Below, piece by piece: positions 1 to 8,498 of a DNA stretch of 47,883 nt. The translations under genes and the position numbers were made by a program. The stretch lies in contig CACZEK010000022.1 in assembly GCA_902780135.1 (NCBI GenBank), forward strand, positions 1-47,883. Reading direction: 5' to 3'. Source of the DNA: an uncultured bacterium. Its GTDB lineage: Bacteria > Verrucomicrobiota > Lentisphaeria > Victivallales > UBA1829. Numbering within the stretch: the first letter of the stretch is position 1; the number at the start of each line of letters is the position of its first letter. A model generated the notes under the pieces. It was not told the DNA's origin. It made no database searches and was given only the letters and a program-made list of their open reading frames with translations.

Positions 1-585
1 ACAACACCGTGAACGACAAGCTCGTCCAGAACGACGGTCTTGCGGTTGTCGACGAAATCCAGCTCGACGAAGCCGCAGCCTCCGGCGAATACAGCAACTT
101 CGTCGGCTTCGGCGATGAATTCGACTATGCCGAGTTCAGCGTGACCGAGTCCGGTATGTACAACTTCAACCTGAAGTCCACCGGCAAGGCCAAGCTCGTC
201 GTCTACAGCGTGACCGAGTCCAAGGGCAAGCTGAAATCGAAGGCTCTGCTGACCGTGAACGCGAAGGCCGCAGGCGCCACGCCGTCCACCAAGGCGATCA
301 GCCTGGAAGCCGGAACGAAGTACTTCGTCTCCGTCCAGGCCACCGACGCCAAGAAGGGCGCCGAAGGGCGCCGAGGTGAACTACGATGTCCAGCTCGCGC
401 TGCAGGGCAATTCCTTCAGCTCCGCGCTCGACATGCCGGAAGCGGCGGTTGCCGACACCTTCAAGCAGGACGACCTGTTCGTCTCTCAGACGGTCGACGC
501 TATCGCCGACGCGGCTGCTTTCAACGCCGAATCTCAGCTGATCGACGAGAAGCAGTCCTGGCAGAGCATCGCCGCTCTGGCTTGA
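1..585 (+). CDS. C-terminal part of a surface/secreted beta-rich protein, frameshifted
   Basis: The gene enters from the left edge, so its start is not visible. The reading (codons from base 3) is a beta-strand-rich module of about 120 residues with FGDEFDYAEFSV, SGMYNFNLKS and LEAGTKYFVSVQA, like the PPC-type (pre-peptidase C-terminal) modules that repeat in large exported proteins. At 356-375 two near-identical 10-base units (gggcgccgaa, gggcgccgag) lie in tandem. Read straight through, the protein turns into an Arg-rich tail ending at 593. Removing one unit gives KKGAEVNYDVQLALQG and a sensible end at the TGA at 583-585, so the second frame carries the true C terminus. The duplication could be a real frameshift, a phase-variable site or an assembly error. 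A strong terminator follows. The function of the whole protein is unknown. Confidence 0.6.
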
Positions 586-633
586 TTGCCTGAGTAACCC
601 GGCGACAGGTGATCTCACCTGAAGCCACAACAG

Positions 634-668
634 GCCCCCGCAGCCTTTCGAGGTTGCGGGGGCTTTTT
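634..668 (+). terminator. Rho-independent terminator
   Basis: A 13-base stem (gcccccgcagcct / aggttgcgggggc, one G-U pair) closes a TTCG tetraloop and is followed by five T. It ends the frameshifted surface-protein gene. Confidence 0.92.
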
Positions 669-1116
669 GCGTCTCTTTGCATCGTGCCATGCGGTGGCAA
701 TCCGGCCCCGTGCCCGGAGCGTCGCATGAGTCTTCCTCGTGAAGGATGTTTGAAATAGACGGAAGGCATCACGGAAGCATATTCTGACAGAGGGAAACAC
801 GGGGCAGGGGGAGACAGCGGTATCCGGCATGATTGCGCGCGCAAGGATGGCTGTTTGCTTTTGCCGGGGCGCGGAACAGATGCCGCGTGCATGTCCGGCG
901 GAAGATGCGAAAAAGGACGTGTCCGGATCGTCCGTGGAAAGCGGCAGGCGAGGACAGGAAGCGGTCCGGCATGCAGACAGGCTCTCCTTCCTATGGCGTC
1001 CGTGGAAGAAAGATGAAACAAATCCCGGGCGGTCCTGACCGGGCAGGGCAATATCCCCGTTTTCCCGTCTGAAGACGACGGACCGGGGGCATCTGTTTCA
1101 TTTGATTGCGGAGGGC
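669..1116. other. Intergenic stretch without a supported gene
   Basis: About 450 bases between two converging terminators. Short open frames exist on both strands but none has a convincing ribosome binding site or a recognisable product. I see no RNA gene here. Confidence 0.5.
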
Positions 1117-1155
1117 AAAAAAAAGAACCTGCAAGGTCAAATCAAACCTTGCAGG
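1117..1155 (-). terminator. Rho-independent terminator
   Basis: On the minus strand a perfect 10-base stem (cctgcaaggt / accttgcagg) with an 8-base loop is followed by a short T-rich run. It ends the two-gene operon 2831-1201. Confidence 0.92.
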
Positions 1156-1200
1156 CGATCATAAATGGGAAAACGGCTTGTCAGCCGGGAAGGGGGGTGT

Positions 1201-1833
1201 TCACTCCTCCGTTATGAGGATACGGGTCAGATTGCTGATCTTCGCGGGATAGATGCCGATCTTCAGCGTGCCGTCCGGAGTGGCGGAAAGGTCGTGAACC
1301 GCCTCGAACGCCAGTCTCAGCTTTTCGTCCCCGATGTCCTTCGCCGTGATCTTCTCACGGACGATGCCCCAGTTCGGGATCGGCAGGCGTCCGGCAAGCA
1401 GCCCCGCGGCGGGGACCGTCATCACGCCGTCTGCGATCACGGGGGAGACCGAGCAGCGGACAACGATCGACTTCGAGAGGGGCAGGGGAATGACCGCGGC
1501 GGCCTTTACGGCGGAGTCCTCCCAGGCGGCGGTGCATTCGATGCCGTCGTCCTTCATCCCGATGTTCAGGCGGTATGCGACGATGCGGAGCAGGGCGTTG
1601 ACGTTCTTCGCCGGGATGTCGATCTCCGCGATCTCCGGGATGTTTCCCTCATCGTCCACGATGGCGTCGGAAATCATGTCAATGATCTCCGCGGCCAGCA
1701 GGGAATCCGCTTCGGCCTCCGCGACCGTGTACGGAAAACTCTTCGGGCCGGAGATCACGAGCGCGGCGAGAACGGCGATGAGGAAGAGGACGGCGGCGAG
1801 AACGGAACACGCGATTATGAGCTTCTTTTTCAT
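1201..1833 (-). CDS. Membrane-anchored protein of unknown function
   Basis: 210 residues. One hydrophobic segment near the N terminus (residues 4-27, after MKKK) works as an uncleaved anchor or signal, and the rest should lie outside the membrane. The soluble part has alternating beta-like stretches such as IVVRCSVSPVIADG and the motif AGRLPIPNWGIV. The layout (short tail, one TM helix, beta-rich domain) is reminiscent of YpmS/DUF2140-type proteins, but I cannot confirm membership. Its ATG overlaps the stop of the upstream gene as ATGA, which indicates translational coupling, so the two products probably work together. A strong terminator follows. Confidence 0.75.
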   Translation of the reverse strand: MKKKLIIACSVLAAVLFLIAVLAALVISGPKSFPYTVAEAEADSLLAAEIIDMISDAIVDDEGNIPEIAEIDIPAKNVNALLRIVAYRLNIGMKDDGIECTAAWEDSAVKAAAVIPLPLSKSIVVRCSVSPVIADGVMTVPAAGLLAGRLPIPNWGIVREKITAKDIGDEKLRLAFEAVHDLSATPDGTLKIGIYPAKISNLTRILITEE

Positions 1834-2831
1834 TTTACGGAGGCTCCTATGGCGTTGACGATCCCGCCCGCGGCGTCAAGCAGCGCCTGTTCCATGAGGT
1901 AGAAGGAGCGGACCTTGTCGAGCGTGTCTTTCGGAAGCCTGATCTCGAGCTTCGCCTTGTTCCCCTCGGATGTCGCCGTATAGCTGCTGTTCAGCTCCTT
2001 GAAGAGCTTTTTGTCGAGGGAGAAGAGCGAAACGAGCGTGACTTTGAGGAAGCTTTTCATGCGGCGCGCCGCCAGCTCCGCCTCCGCTTCGCCCTTGCAA
2101 TCCAGATTCAGCACGGCCAGGGCCGCGCCGGGCTCGTATTCCCTGACGATGAAGTCGCCGGAATTCACCAGCGCGGAAAGCCCGGTCGGGTCGTCGGTGG
2201 CGGGGATCGGGAAACTCCTCAGGATGCCGACTGCGATCGCGTCCGCCGGGGCGTTCTGAAGTGTCTCGAACTCTTTCGCCGGGAGATTGCCGGTCGTGAA
2301 GAAGGGGAGGTCGAGCGGGTGCTTTTTCCGTCCGAAAGCGACGGTCTTCGGCGTGAGGTAGAGGATCTCTCCCTCGGTCTTCAGATACTGCTTCTTCGTT
2401 TTTTTGTCCGTCTTGGGATATTTCACCGTGATCATCTGGCCGAGACCGGTCTTTTCGGATTCGACGGATTTCTGGTTGCCGTAACGGTCTTTGATGTCCT
2501 TCACAAGTTCGTCCGGCGTCTTGTCCGTGCCGACAAGCATGGCGTAGCTGTCGCCCATCCGCGGCGCATAAACGATGATCGGATCGGGGAGAGTCCCCGC
2601 CTTGTTCCACGGGATCTTCTTCAGGTCGTCGCGGATCCCTGCCACATCGCCGGCTTCCGCGACCGCCTTGAACGTCGGGGTGGAATAAAGTTTGCCGAGG
2701 TTCAGATTCATCACAAGCGCTGCGCCGTCCGGGATCTGCGACCAGCGTTCGTCCTGTGCGAACACGACAAGCCCCGCGCACAGCGCCAACGCCGCCGCGG
2801 CGGTTTTCAGAAAACGGTTCCGGTTCTTCAT
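1830..2831 (-). CDS. Exported protein of unknown function
   Basis: 333 residues. A signal peptide (MKNRNRFLKTAAAALALCAG, cleavage probably after VVFA) points to export. The mature part starts with DERWSQIPDGAALVMNLNLG, a pattern seen in exported PVC proteins that assess a quantity per residue block, but I do not recognise a characterised family. A Lys-rich stretch near residue 145 and a C-terminal alpha-helical part are visible. The ATG is preceded by a perfect AGGAGG seven bases upstream. It is the first gene of an operon with the membrane-anchored protein at 1201-1833, from the promoter at 2948-2976. Confidence 0.78.
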   Translation of the reverse strand: MKNRNRFLKTAAAALALCAGLVVFAQDERWSQIPDGAALVMNLNLGKLYSTPTFKAVAEAGDVAGIRDDLKKIPWNKAGTLPDPIIVYAPRMGDSYAMLVGTDKTPDELVKDIKDRYGNQKSVESEKTGLGQMITVKYPKTDKKTKKQYLKTEGEILYLTPKTVAFGRKKHPLDLPFFTTGNLPAKEFETLQNAPADAIAVGILRSFPIPATDDPTGLSALVNSGDFIVREYEPGAALAVLNLDCKGEAEAELAARRMKSFLKVTLVSLFSLDKKLFKELNSSYTATSEGNKAKLEIRLPKDTLDKVRSFYLMEQALLDAAGGIVNAIGASVK

Positions 2832-2947
2832 AACGGTGTCCTCCTGTATTTGTATTGCATCGTCCCGCCGGGATATTCGGGATGGTTCCGGTGCGGCATC
2901 CGGGCGGCACGATCCATTTTTGACTGCTTCAATAATTCGGCTGATCT

Positions 2948-2976
2948 AATATATCACATACAAAACAAAAAGTCAA
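2948..2976 (-). promoter_or_regulatory. Sigma70-type promoter for the 2831-1201 operon
   Basis: On the minus strand TTGACT (2976-2971), a 17-base spacer and TATATT (2953-2948). It lies about 115 bases upstream of the ATG at 2831. Confidence 0.75.
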
Positions 2977-3206
2977 GCGGCGAATCCTGTTTTTTTCGCA
3001 TTATCTCGGATATTTGGTTCCATTATCTCGAAAACTGAGCTCATTCCGGGGCGCACGGACTGGAAAAGAACGCCCGGCGGCACGCCGGAGACGCCGGATG
3101 CGAACCGTGCGACCGAAAATCCCATACGATATTTAATTCTTTCCGGGATAAAACGAGCTGGCATCCCTCATCGGGCGCTTTTTTTCCAAAAAAACATGAT
3201 TACGGC

Positions 3207-3235
3207 TTGACAGAACGGTTTTCCGGGTGTAGATT
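3207..3235 (+). promoter_or_regulatory. Sigma70-type promoter of hcp
   Basis: TTGACA (3207-3212), 17-base spacer, TAGATT (3230-3235). The transcript would start near 3242, inside the inverted repeat at 3237-3260, leaving a leader of about 90 bases before the hcp ATG. Confidence 0.8.
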
Positions 3236-3236
3236 A

Positions 3237-3260
3237 ATGTTAGCGAATATTAACTAACAT
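3237..3260. promoter_or_regulatory. Inverted-repeat operator candidate at the hcp start site
   Basis: A 24-base imperfect palindrome: atgttagcgaat / attaactaacat, 10 of 12 positions symmetric, with perfect 7-base outer arms ATGTTAG / CTAACAT. It begins just after the -10 box and covers the predicted start site, a typical place for a repressor. NO-sensing regulators of the NsrR (Rrf2) or HcpR type commonly control hcp, but the regulator here is not identified. Confidence 0.65.
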
Positions 3261-3330
3261 CTGTTCGCCATTTCTCTTGTCTTATCCGCAACTCCGTTCA
3301 AACCGACTTCAAAGAAAAGGATTTCACACC

Positions 3331-4875
3331 ATGGAAAACAAAATGTTCTGCTGGCAGTGCCAGGAAACCTGCAAAAACACCGGCTGTACGCTCGCAGGGA
3401 TGTGTGGCAAAAACGCGGAAACGTCCGCGCTGATGGACGAACTGGTCCGTCAACTGAAGATCATGACGCTGACGAAGAAGCCGGACCGCAAGCTCGGATT
3501 GTTCGTCGTGCAGTCGCTCTTCCTCACGATCACGAACGCGAACTTTGACCCCGAACGCCTGAAGGCGCAGATCGCGCGCGCAAAGGAACTGACCGGCGAC
3601 ACGCACGCGGACGCGCCGCTCGGCGTGCTGTCCTGCGACGACGCGGACGTGCGTTCCCTGCGTGAACTCCTGCTCTACGGGCTGAAGGGCATCGCCGCCT
3701 ACGCCGACCACGCCGCCATGCTCGGACGCGAGGACGATTCGCTGTACGAATTCTTCTTCCGGGCGCTTGCGGCGTCCGCGCGGGAGACTTCGGCGGAGGC
3801 GCTGACCGCGCTGGTGCTTGAGGCGGGCGAGGCGACGGTCAGGGCGATGGCGCTGCTCGATGCCGCGAACACGGGCGCGTACGGCGACCCGCAAATCACG
3901 AAGGTGAAGACCGGCGTCGGCACGCGTCCGGGCATCCTCCTGTCCGGGCACGACCTGCGCGACATGAAGGAACTGCTGGAACAGAGCGCGGATGCCGGGA
4001 TCGACGTCTACACGCACAGCGAGATGCTGGCGGCGCATTATTATCCTGAGCTGAAGAAGTATCCGCACCTGTACGGCAACTACGGCAACGCCTGGTATCT
4101 GCAGGGGACCGAATTCGCGGCGTTCAACGGCCCGATCCTGATGACGACCAACTGCATCACGCCGGTGCAGGCGGCGTACAGGGACCGCATCTTCACGACC
4201 GGCATGGCGGGTTATCCGGGCGTGCCGCACATCGCCGACCGCGCGGACGGCAAGCCGAAGGATTTCTCCGCGGTCATCGAGCTTGCGAAGACGTGCCCGC
4301 CGCCGACCGCGCTGGAGGACGGGGAGATCGTGGGCGGATTCGCGCATGCGCAGGTCTTCGCGCTCGCGGACAAGGTGGTCGAGGCGGTGAAATCCGGCGC
4401 GATCAAACGGTTTGTGGTCATGGGCGGCTGCGACGGCCGCCACAAGACGCGTTCGTACTACACCGAGGTCGCGGAGAAGCTGCCGCCGGACATGGTGATC
4501 CTGACGGCGGGCTGCGCGAAATACAAGTACAACAAGCTGAACCTGGGCGACATCGGCGGCATCCCGCGCGTGCTGGACGCGGGGCAGTGCAACGACTGTT
4601 ACAGCCTCGCGCTGATCGCCCTGAAGCTGAAGGAAGTCTTCGGGCTGGACGACGTGAACAAGCTCCCGCTGTCGTTCGACATCGCGTGGTACGAACAGAA
4701 GGCTGTGGCGGTGCTGCTGGCGCTGCTTCACCTCGGATTCAAGAATATCCGCCTCGGCCCGACGCTTCCGGCGTTCCTGTCGCCCGGCGTCGCGAAGCTC
4801 CTTGTCGATACGTTCGGCATCAAAGGCATCACGACCGCGGACGAAGACGTCGCGGCGATGATGGCGGGGAAGTAA
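3331..4875 (+). CDS. hcp: Hybrid cluster protein (hydroxylamine reductase), class I
   Basis: 514 residues. Hcp carries a cubane and a hybrid Fe-S-O cluster and reduces NO or hydroxylamine, protecting anaerobes from nitrosative stress in the cytoplasm. The N terminus has the class I cysteine pattern C7-x2-C10-x8-C19-x5-C25. Family motifs follow in order: [90 protein letters not shown] and [12 protein letters not shown]. They include the Cys, His and Glu ligands of the hybrid cluster. The open frame extends 18 codons further upstream, but the ATG at 3331 matches the family start ([10 protein letters not shown]) and has a purine-rich site (AAAGAAAAGG) about ten bases before it. It is a single-gene unit with its own promoter, operator and terminator. 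It is slightly shorter than Desulfovibrio Hcp, mainly from a gap after about residue 80. Confidence 0.97.
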   Translation: MENKMFCWQCQETCKNTGCTLAGMCGKNAETSALMDELVRQLKIMTLTKKPDRKLGLFVVQSLFLTITNANFDPERLKAQIARAKELTGDTHADAPLGVLSCDDADVRSLRELLLYGLKGIAAYADHAAMLGREDDSLYEFFFRALAASARETSAEALTALVLEAGEATVRAMALLDAANTGAYGDPQITKVKTGVGTRPGILLSGHDLRDMKELLEQSADAGIDVYTHSEMLAAHYYPELKKYPHLYGNYGNAWYLQGTEFAAFNGPILMTTNCITPVQAAYRDRIFTTGMAGYPGVPHIADRADGKPKDFSAVIELAKTCPPPTALEDGEIVGGFAHAQVFALADKVVEAVKSGAIKRFVVMGGCDGRHKTRSYYTEVAEKLPPDMVILTAGCAKYKYNKLNLGDIGGIPRVLDAGQCNDCYSLALIALKLKEVFGLDDVNKLPLSFDIAWYEQKAVAVLLALLHLGFKNIRLGPTLPAFLSPGVAKLLVDTFGIKGITTADEDVAAMMAGK

Positions 4876-4894
4876 TCACGCGCAATACAAACAT

Positions 4895-4945
4895 GCCGGG
4901 ACTCCCGTTTGCGGCGAGCTTGAACGCTCCGACGGGACGCCCGGC
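4895..4945. terminator. Bidirectional terminator between convergent genes
   Basis: A long interrupted stem GCCGGG-act-CCCGT ... ACGGG-acg-CCCGGC lies between hcp and the permease gene. T-rich bases follow on both sides (cgtttt on plus, a weaker run on minus). Confidence 0.65.
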
Positions 4946-4955
4946 CGTTTTGTGC

Positions 4956-6350
4956 TTACAGGAAGGGGTATTTCGCGAGGAAGAGGAGGGAGGCGACGAT
5001 CAGGACGGGATTGAGGCGGTCGAAGCGGCCGCAGAGCAGATTGACGCCGGTCCATGCGATGAAGCCGAATCCGATGCCGTCGGCGATGTTGTAGGAGAAC
5101 GGCATAATGATGATCGCCACCAGGCACGGGAACGCCTCCGTGAGGTCGTTGAAGTTGATGTTCGTGATCTGGGCGATCATCAGGAAGCCGACCATGATCA
5201 TGGCGGGCGCCGTGGCGAACGCCGGGATCGCGGTGAAGACCGGCGCGAACAGGACGCAGAGCAGGAAGAGCGCGGCGGTCACGCAGGCGGTCAGGCCGGT
5301 CCGTCCGTCCTCGGAAACGCCCGTCGCGGACTCCACGTAGGTCGTCGTGGTGGTCGCGCCGAGCAGGGCGCCGGCGGTCGTCGCGACGGCATCGGCGAGC
5401 AGGGCTTCCTTCAGGCGGGGCATCCGTCCCTCCTTGTCCAGCATGTTCGCGGAGGATGCGACGCCGGTCAGCGTGCCGAGCGTGTTGAAGAGGTCGTCGA
5501 AGAGGAGCGTGATCACCACGACCAGGAAGTTGCCGGAGAGAAGGAGTTTCCATCCGGTCAGATGCGTGCCTTCCTGCGACCATTTGCTCACGTTCAGGCA
5601 TTCGCCGAAGAGCGAGCCGAACTCCCGGAACGCGCCGCCGATGCTGCCGAGGTTCAGCGACGGATACAGCGAATACATCTTCTCTTCGGGGTTGACCTGG
5701 TAGAGCCCCGTCGCCTGGCAGAGCATGCCGAGCCCCCACGTGAACAGGATGCCGATCAGGATCGCGCCGCGGACGCGTTTGTGGAACAGCACGACCGTCA
5801 CGAGGAGTCCGGTCAGCGCCAGCGTGGCGCAGATGCCGTTCGTGGGCCAGGCATTGCGGAACGACACGAGCGTGGTCAGGCACGAGCCGTCCACGATGAT
5901 CTTTCCGCCCTGAAACCCGATGAACACGATGAAGAACCCGATGCCGACGCCGATCGCCGTTTTCAGGGGCAGGGGGATGGCGTTGAATATCTTTTCGCGG
6001 ACCGGGAAGAGCGTGCAGACAAGAAAGACGATGCCCTCCACGAACACCGCCATCATCCCGAACTGTCACGAGATCCCCATGCCCAGCACCACCGAGAACG
6101 CGAAGAACGGCACGATGCCGACGCCCGGCGCCAGCCCGAACGGATATTTCCCGACAAGCCCCATCAGGACCGTGCCGATGAACGACGCGACGACGGCGGC
6201 GATGACCGCTCCGCCCGCCGGGATCCCGATCTCGCCCATGACGCTCGGATAAACGGCGAGGATGTAGACCATGGAAAGAAATGTCGTAACGCCGGCGATG
6301 ATTTCGGTCCTGACAGTCGTGCCGTTTTCGGCGAGATGAAAATGGAACAT
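4956..6350 (-). pseudogene. AzgA-type purine (guanine/hypoxanthine) permease with an in-frame TGA
   Basis: The two halves read in one frame of 464 codons broken only by TGA at 6068-6066. The first half, from MFHFHLAENGTTVRTEIIAG, ends LGMGIS. The second continues QFGMMAVFVEGIVF. In NCS2 permeases of the AzgA/PbuG group this site reads SWQFAL, so the TGA replaces a Trp TGG codon. The rest is intact: about 12-13 hydrophobic segments, the transport motif region FDDLFNTLGTLTGVA, and ATTTTTYVESATGV. The family imports adenine, guanine or hypoxanthine by proton symport across the inner membrane. The start at 6350 was chosen because it matches the family N terminus and has GAAAGGAT upstream. Either the gene is recently inactivated, the base is a sequencing error, or the leaky TGA-C context allows read-through. 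Other genes here use TGA as stop, so a changed code is unlikely. Confidence 0.85.
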
Positions 6351-6489
6351 TGGTCCGCGTATCCTTTCGGGGGGATCGTATCCGCGGGCGGACGCATGCC
6401 GGACTTGAAATCGGCCGTCTGCGATGCAGCGCGGAAACAGGAGGGGGTTCATGGGGATAAATATCAGCGATAATATATTCATTTTTTCA

Positions 6490-6504
6490 AGGGGGATTCC
6501 CCCT
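6490..6504. repeat. GC-rich inverted repeat upstream of the permease gene
   Basis: Aggggga-t-tccccct, 7-base perfect arms around one central base, extended outward by an imperfect TTCA/TGAA match. It lies about 140 bases upstream of the permease ATG, next to a possible -35 box TTGAAA on the minus strand. It could be an operator; no T-run makes it a terminator. Confidence 0.4.
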
Positions 6505-6540
6505 GAATGCGCCTGATTTTAAACTGTGTGCGCGCATAGA

Positions 6541-6577
6541 AAAAAAGCCAGCCGGACAGTTTTGCCGTCCGACTGGC
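6541..6577 (-). terminator. Rho-independent terminator
   Basis: Minus strand stem GCCAGTCGGAC / GTCCGGCTGGC (one G-U pair) followed by six T. It ends the exported esterase gene. Confidence 0.93.
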
Positions 6578-6611
6578 TTCCGTTGTTTATATCGGGGAAA
6601 CCCGATTCAGC

Positions 6612-8138
6612 TTACTTGGACTCTTCCTTGGAGTCGTTGAGCTTGTTCTGCAGATCGCGCATTTTCTCGCGATAGGCAGCGGGATCGGATTCACGGAGTT
6701 TCTGAGCAGCCTCATACTCCGCCGGGAACTTTTCCTTGATGTCGCCGACGGTGCTGACAGTGGCTCCGCCACCCTGCGGTCCGCCGCCGAAGCCGCCCAT
6801 GCCGCCGAATCCGCCCATGCCGCCGAAGCCGCCGGGCATGCCGCCGCCGAAACCGCCCATGCCGCCGCCGAATCCACCGAATCCGCCCATGCCGCCGGGC
6901 ATGCCGCCCTGGCCGCCGCCGAATCCGGGGAATCCGCCCTGGCCGCCGGGAGCGCCGCCGGGAGCACCGGCAGGAGCGCCGCCGGGAGCGCCGCCGCCGA
7001 AGCCGCCCATCGGGGGCATGCCGCCCATTCCGCCGCCGAACATGGCGCCGAAGTCGGGCATACCGCCCTGGCCGCCGCCCATCGGGGGCATGCCGCCCTG
7101 GCCGCCGCCGAATCCGGGGAATCCGCCCTGGCCGCCGCCCATCGGGGGCATGCCGCCGCCGAAGCCGCCCATGCCGCCCATCGGGGGCATGCCGCCCATG
7201 CCGCCCATCGGGGGCATGCCGCCCATGCCGCCGCCGCCCTGTTTGGCTCTTTCGATCTCTTCTTCGGTGAAGACTTTGCCTTTCGCCTTCTTGCCTTCTT
7301 CGGTGCGCTTCTGCGCGAAGAGCCACTTGAAGGTCTCAGGATCGGCGTACGCCTTTTCCCAGGAGTTGTGCTCGACGCCTTCGTAGATCGTGAGCTTCAC
7401 GTTCTTGTTGCCGGCATCTTCGAGCGCCTTGAACATCTCGCGGGAGAGGTTGGTCGGCACGAGGTTGTCACGGTCGCCGTGGAAAATGCTGATCGCCATG
7501 TTCTTCAGGACGGGGGCCTGCGCCGGGTCGGCGCCGCCGCAGATCGGAATGGCCGCCGCGAAGAGGTCCGGACGACGGGAGATGGTGTCCCAGGTGCCGT
7601 AGCCGCCCATGGAGAGGCCGGTGATGTAGACTCGGTCGGGATCGGCGTCAAATTCTTTGATCTTCGCTTCGATCATGTCCGGGATGAGGCCGGTGGACTT
7701 GGAGGGCAGGGGCTGGAGAGCCGCGCCGGAACCGCCGCGATGCAGCGGAGCCCAGAGCTCGGAGGACGGGCACTGGCAGGTGATGAGGACGACTTTCTGC
7801 TTCTGGTCGCGGATGTTCTTCACGATGTCGGACACGCCGAGCTCGTTCTGCGCGAGGTTGTTGTCGCCGCGTTCGCCGATGCCGTGCAGGAAGACGAGGA
7901 TCGCCGGCTTGCCGGCCTGGTCCTTGTTGTAGAGGTGCTGGCAGATGTTCAGCTTGTCTTCACCTTTCGTGAAGGGCTTCTGTTCCAGTTCGGTTTCCTT
8001 GAGGATCTTCTGCCATTTTTCGGTCTGGCTCTGCTGCTGGCCCTGCTGCGGTGCGCCGCCGCCCGGGAACTGGGCGTAGGCCTGGCTTGCCGCGATGGCG
8101 CAAATCGCGATCGCGATCATTCTGACGGAGCATTTCAT
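6612..8138 (-). CDS. Exported alpha/beta-hydrolase (esterase) with Gly/Met/Pro-rich tail
   Basis: 508 residues. The signal peptide is cut probably after AYA (residue 22). Residues 40-280 form an alpha/beta-hydrolase of the feruloyl-esterase/PHB-depolymerase-like type: oxyanion segment FLHGIGERG (about 84-91), nucleophile motif GLSMGG with Ser176, candidate Asp in HGDRDNLVP (222 or 224), and His257 in GVEHNSW. The likely job is hydrolysis of esters or polysaccharide side groups outside the cytoplasm; the substrate is not shown. Residues 301-455 are almost only Gly, Met, Pro and Phe in repeats such as GGMGGMPPMGG. A charged helical tail with SDPAAYREKMRDLQNKL ends the protein. It is a single-gene unit: SD AGGAG before the ATG, strong terminator after. 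The tail composition recurs in the GH2 enzyme and in the gene at the right edge. Confidence 0.88.
   Translation of the reverse strand: MKCSVRMIAIAICAIAASQAYAQFPGGGAPQQGQQQSQTEKWQKILKETELEQKPFTKGEDKLNICQHLYNKDQAGKPAILVFLHGIGERGDNNLAQNELGVSDIVKNIRDQKQKVVLITCQCPSSELWAPLHRGGSGAALQPLPSKSTGLIPDMIEAKIKEFDADPDRVYITGLSMGGYGTWDTISRRPDLFAAAIPICGGADPAQAPVLKNMAISIFHGDRDNLVPTNLSREMFKALEDAGNKNVKLTIYEGVEHNSWEKAYADPETFKWLFAQKRTEEGKKAKGKVFTEEEIERAKQGGGGMGGMPPMGGMGGMPPMGGMGGFGGGMPPMGGGQGGFPGFGGGQGGMPPMGGGQGGMPDFGAMFGGGMGGMPPMGGFGGGAPGGAPAGAPGGAPGGQGGFPGFGGGQGGMPGGMGGFGGFGGGMGGFGGGMPGGFGGMGGFGGMGGFGGGPQGGGATVSTVGDIKEKFPAEYEAAQKLRESDPAAYREKMRDLQNKLNDSKEESK
6770..7240 (-). repeat. Low-complexity coding repeat (GGM/GGF/GGMPPMGG)
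   Basis: Degenerate 9-36-base units code for Gly-Gly-Met and Gly-Gly-Phe runs inside the esterase gene. Several units are nearly identical at the DNA level (for example the tract coding GGMPPMGGGQGG, repeated three times), so length changes by slippage are likely. Confidence 0.8.
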
Positions 8139-8238
8139 TTTGTTGTTCTCCTGTTTGTGTTAGTTGGGGGTTGAATATGATGGTGAAAGGAACGTCTTTC
8201 CATCGGATTCGGAGTGCATCCGTGCACAGGGAACCCAT

Positions 8239-8269
8239 TCTATACCAATATAACGTGAAAAGTGTGCAA
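8239..8269 (-). promoter_or_regulatory. Possible promoter of the esterase gene
   Basis: Minus strand TTGCAC (8269-8264), a long 19-base spacer and TATAGA (8244-8239) preceded by TGG, an extended -10 pattern. The spacing is not ideal, so this is tentative. Confidence 0.4.
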
Positions 8270-8433
8270 TTGTATATGTATTATTTTATCGGAAAGATGT
8301 ATTTTTTATCTAAATTGGTTTAAAACCGAAGCAAGTTCCGCATTTTTTGCGTGATTTCGAGCCGGACAGGCGCGTTTTCCGGGCGCAAACCGAAAGACGG
8401 TCGCGGGATATTGCATCCCTTTGAGAAAAACGC

Positions 8434-8470
8434 AAAAAAATCCGGGACCGGTTTTGAAGCCGGTCCCGGA
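8434..8470 (-). terminator. Rho-independent terminator of the oad operon
   Basis: Minus strand perfect 11-base stem tccgggaccgg / ccggtcccgga with an 8-base loop, followed by a run of seven T. Confidence 0.95.
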
Positions 8471-8498
8471 AAGGGATTTAACCTGGGGAGAGCGGGGA

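Noticed and set aside
2973..3164. A 63-codon minus-strand frame upstream of the exported-protein operon
   Set aside because: It overlaps the promoter of that operon and has no ribosome site or recognisable product.
6066..6068. Selenocysteine at the TGA in the permease
   Set aside because: The family position is Trp, not Cys, and no selenocysteine insertion hairpin is evident just downstream.
6736..7386. A Pro-rich plus-strand frame (PPMPPNPP repeats)
   Set aside because: Reverse reading of the Gly/Met repeat tract in the esterase gene; no ribosome site.
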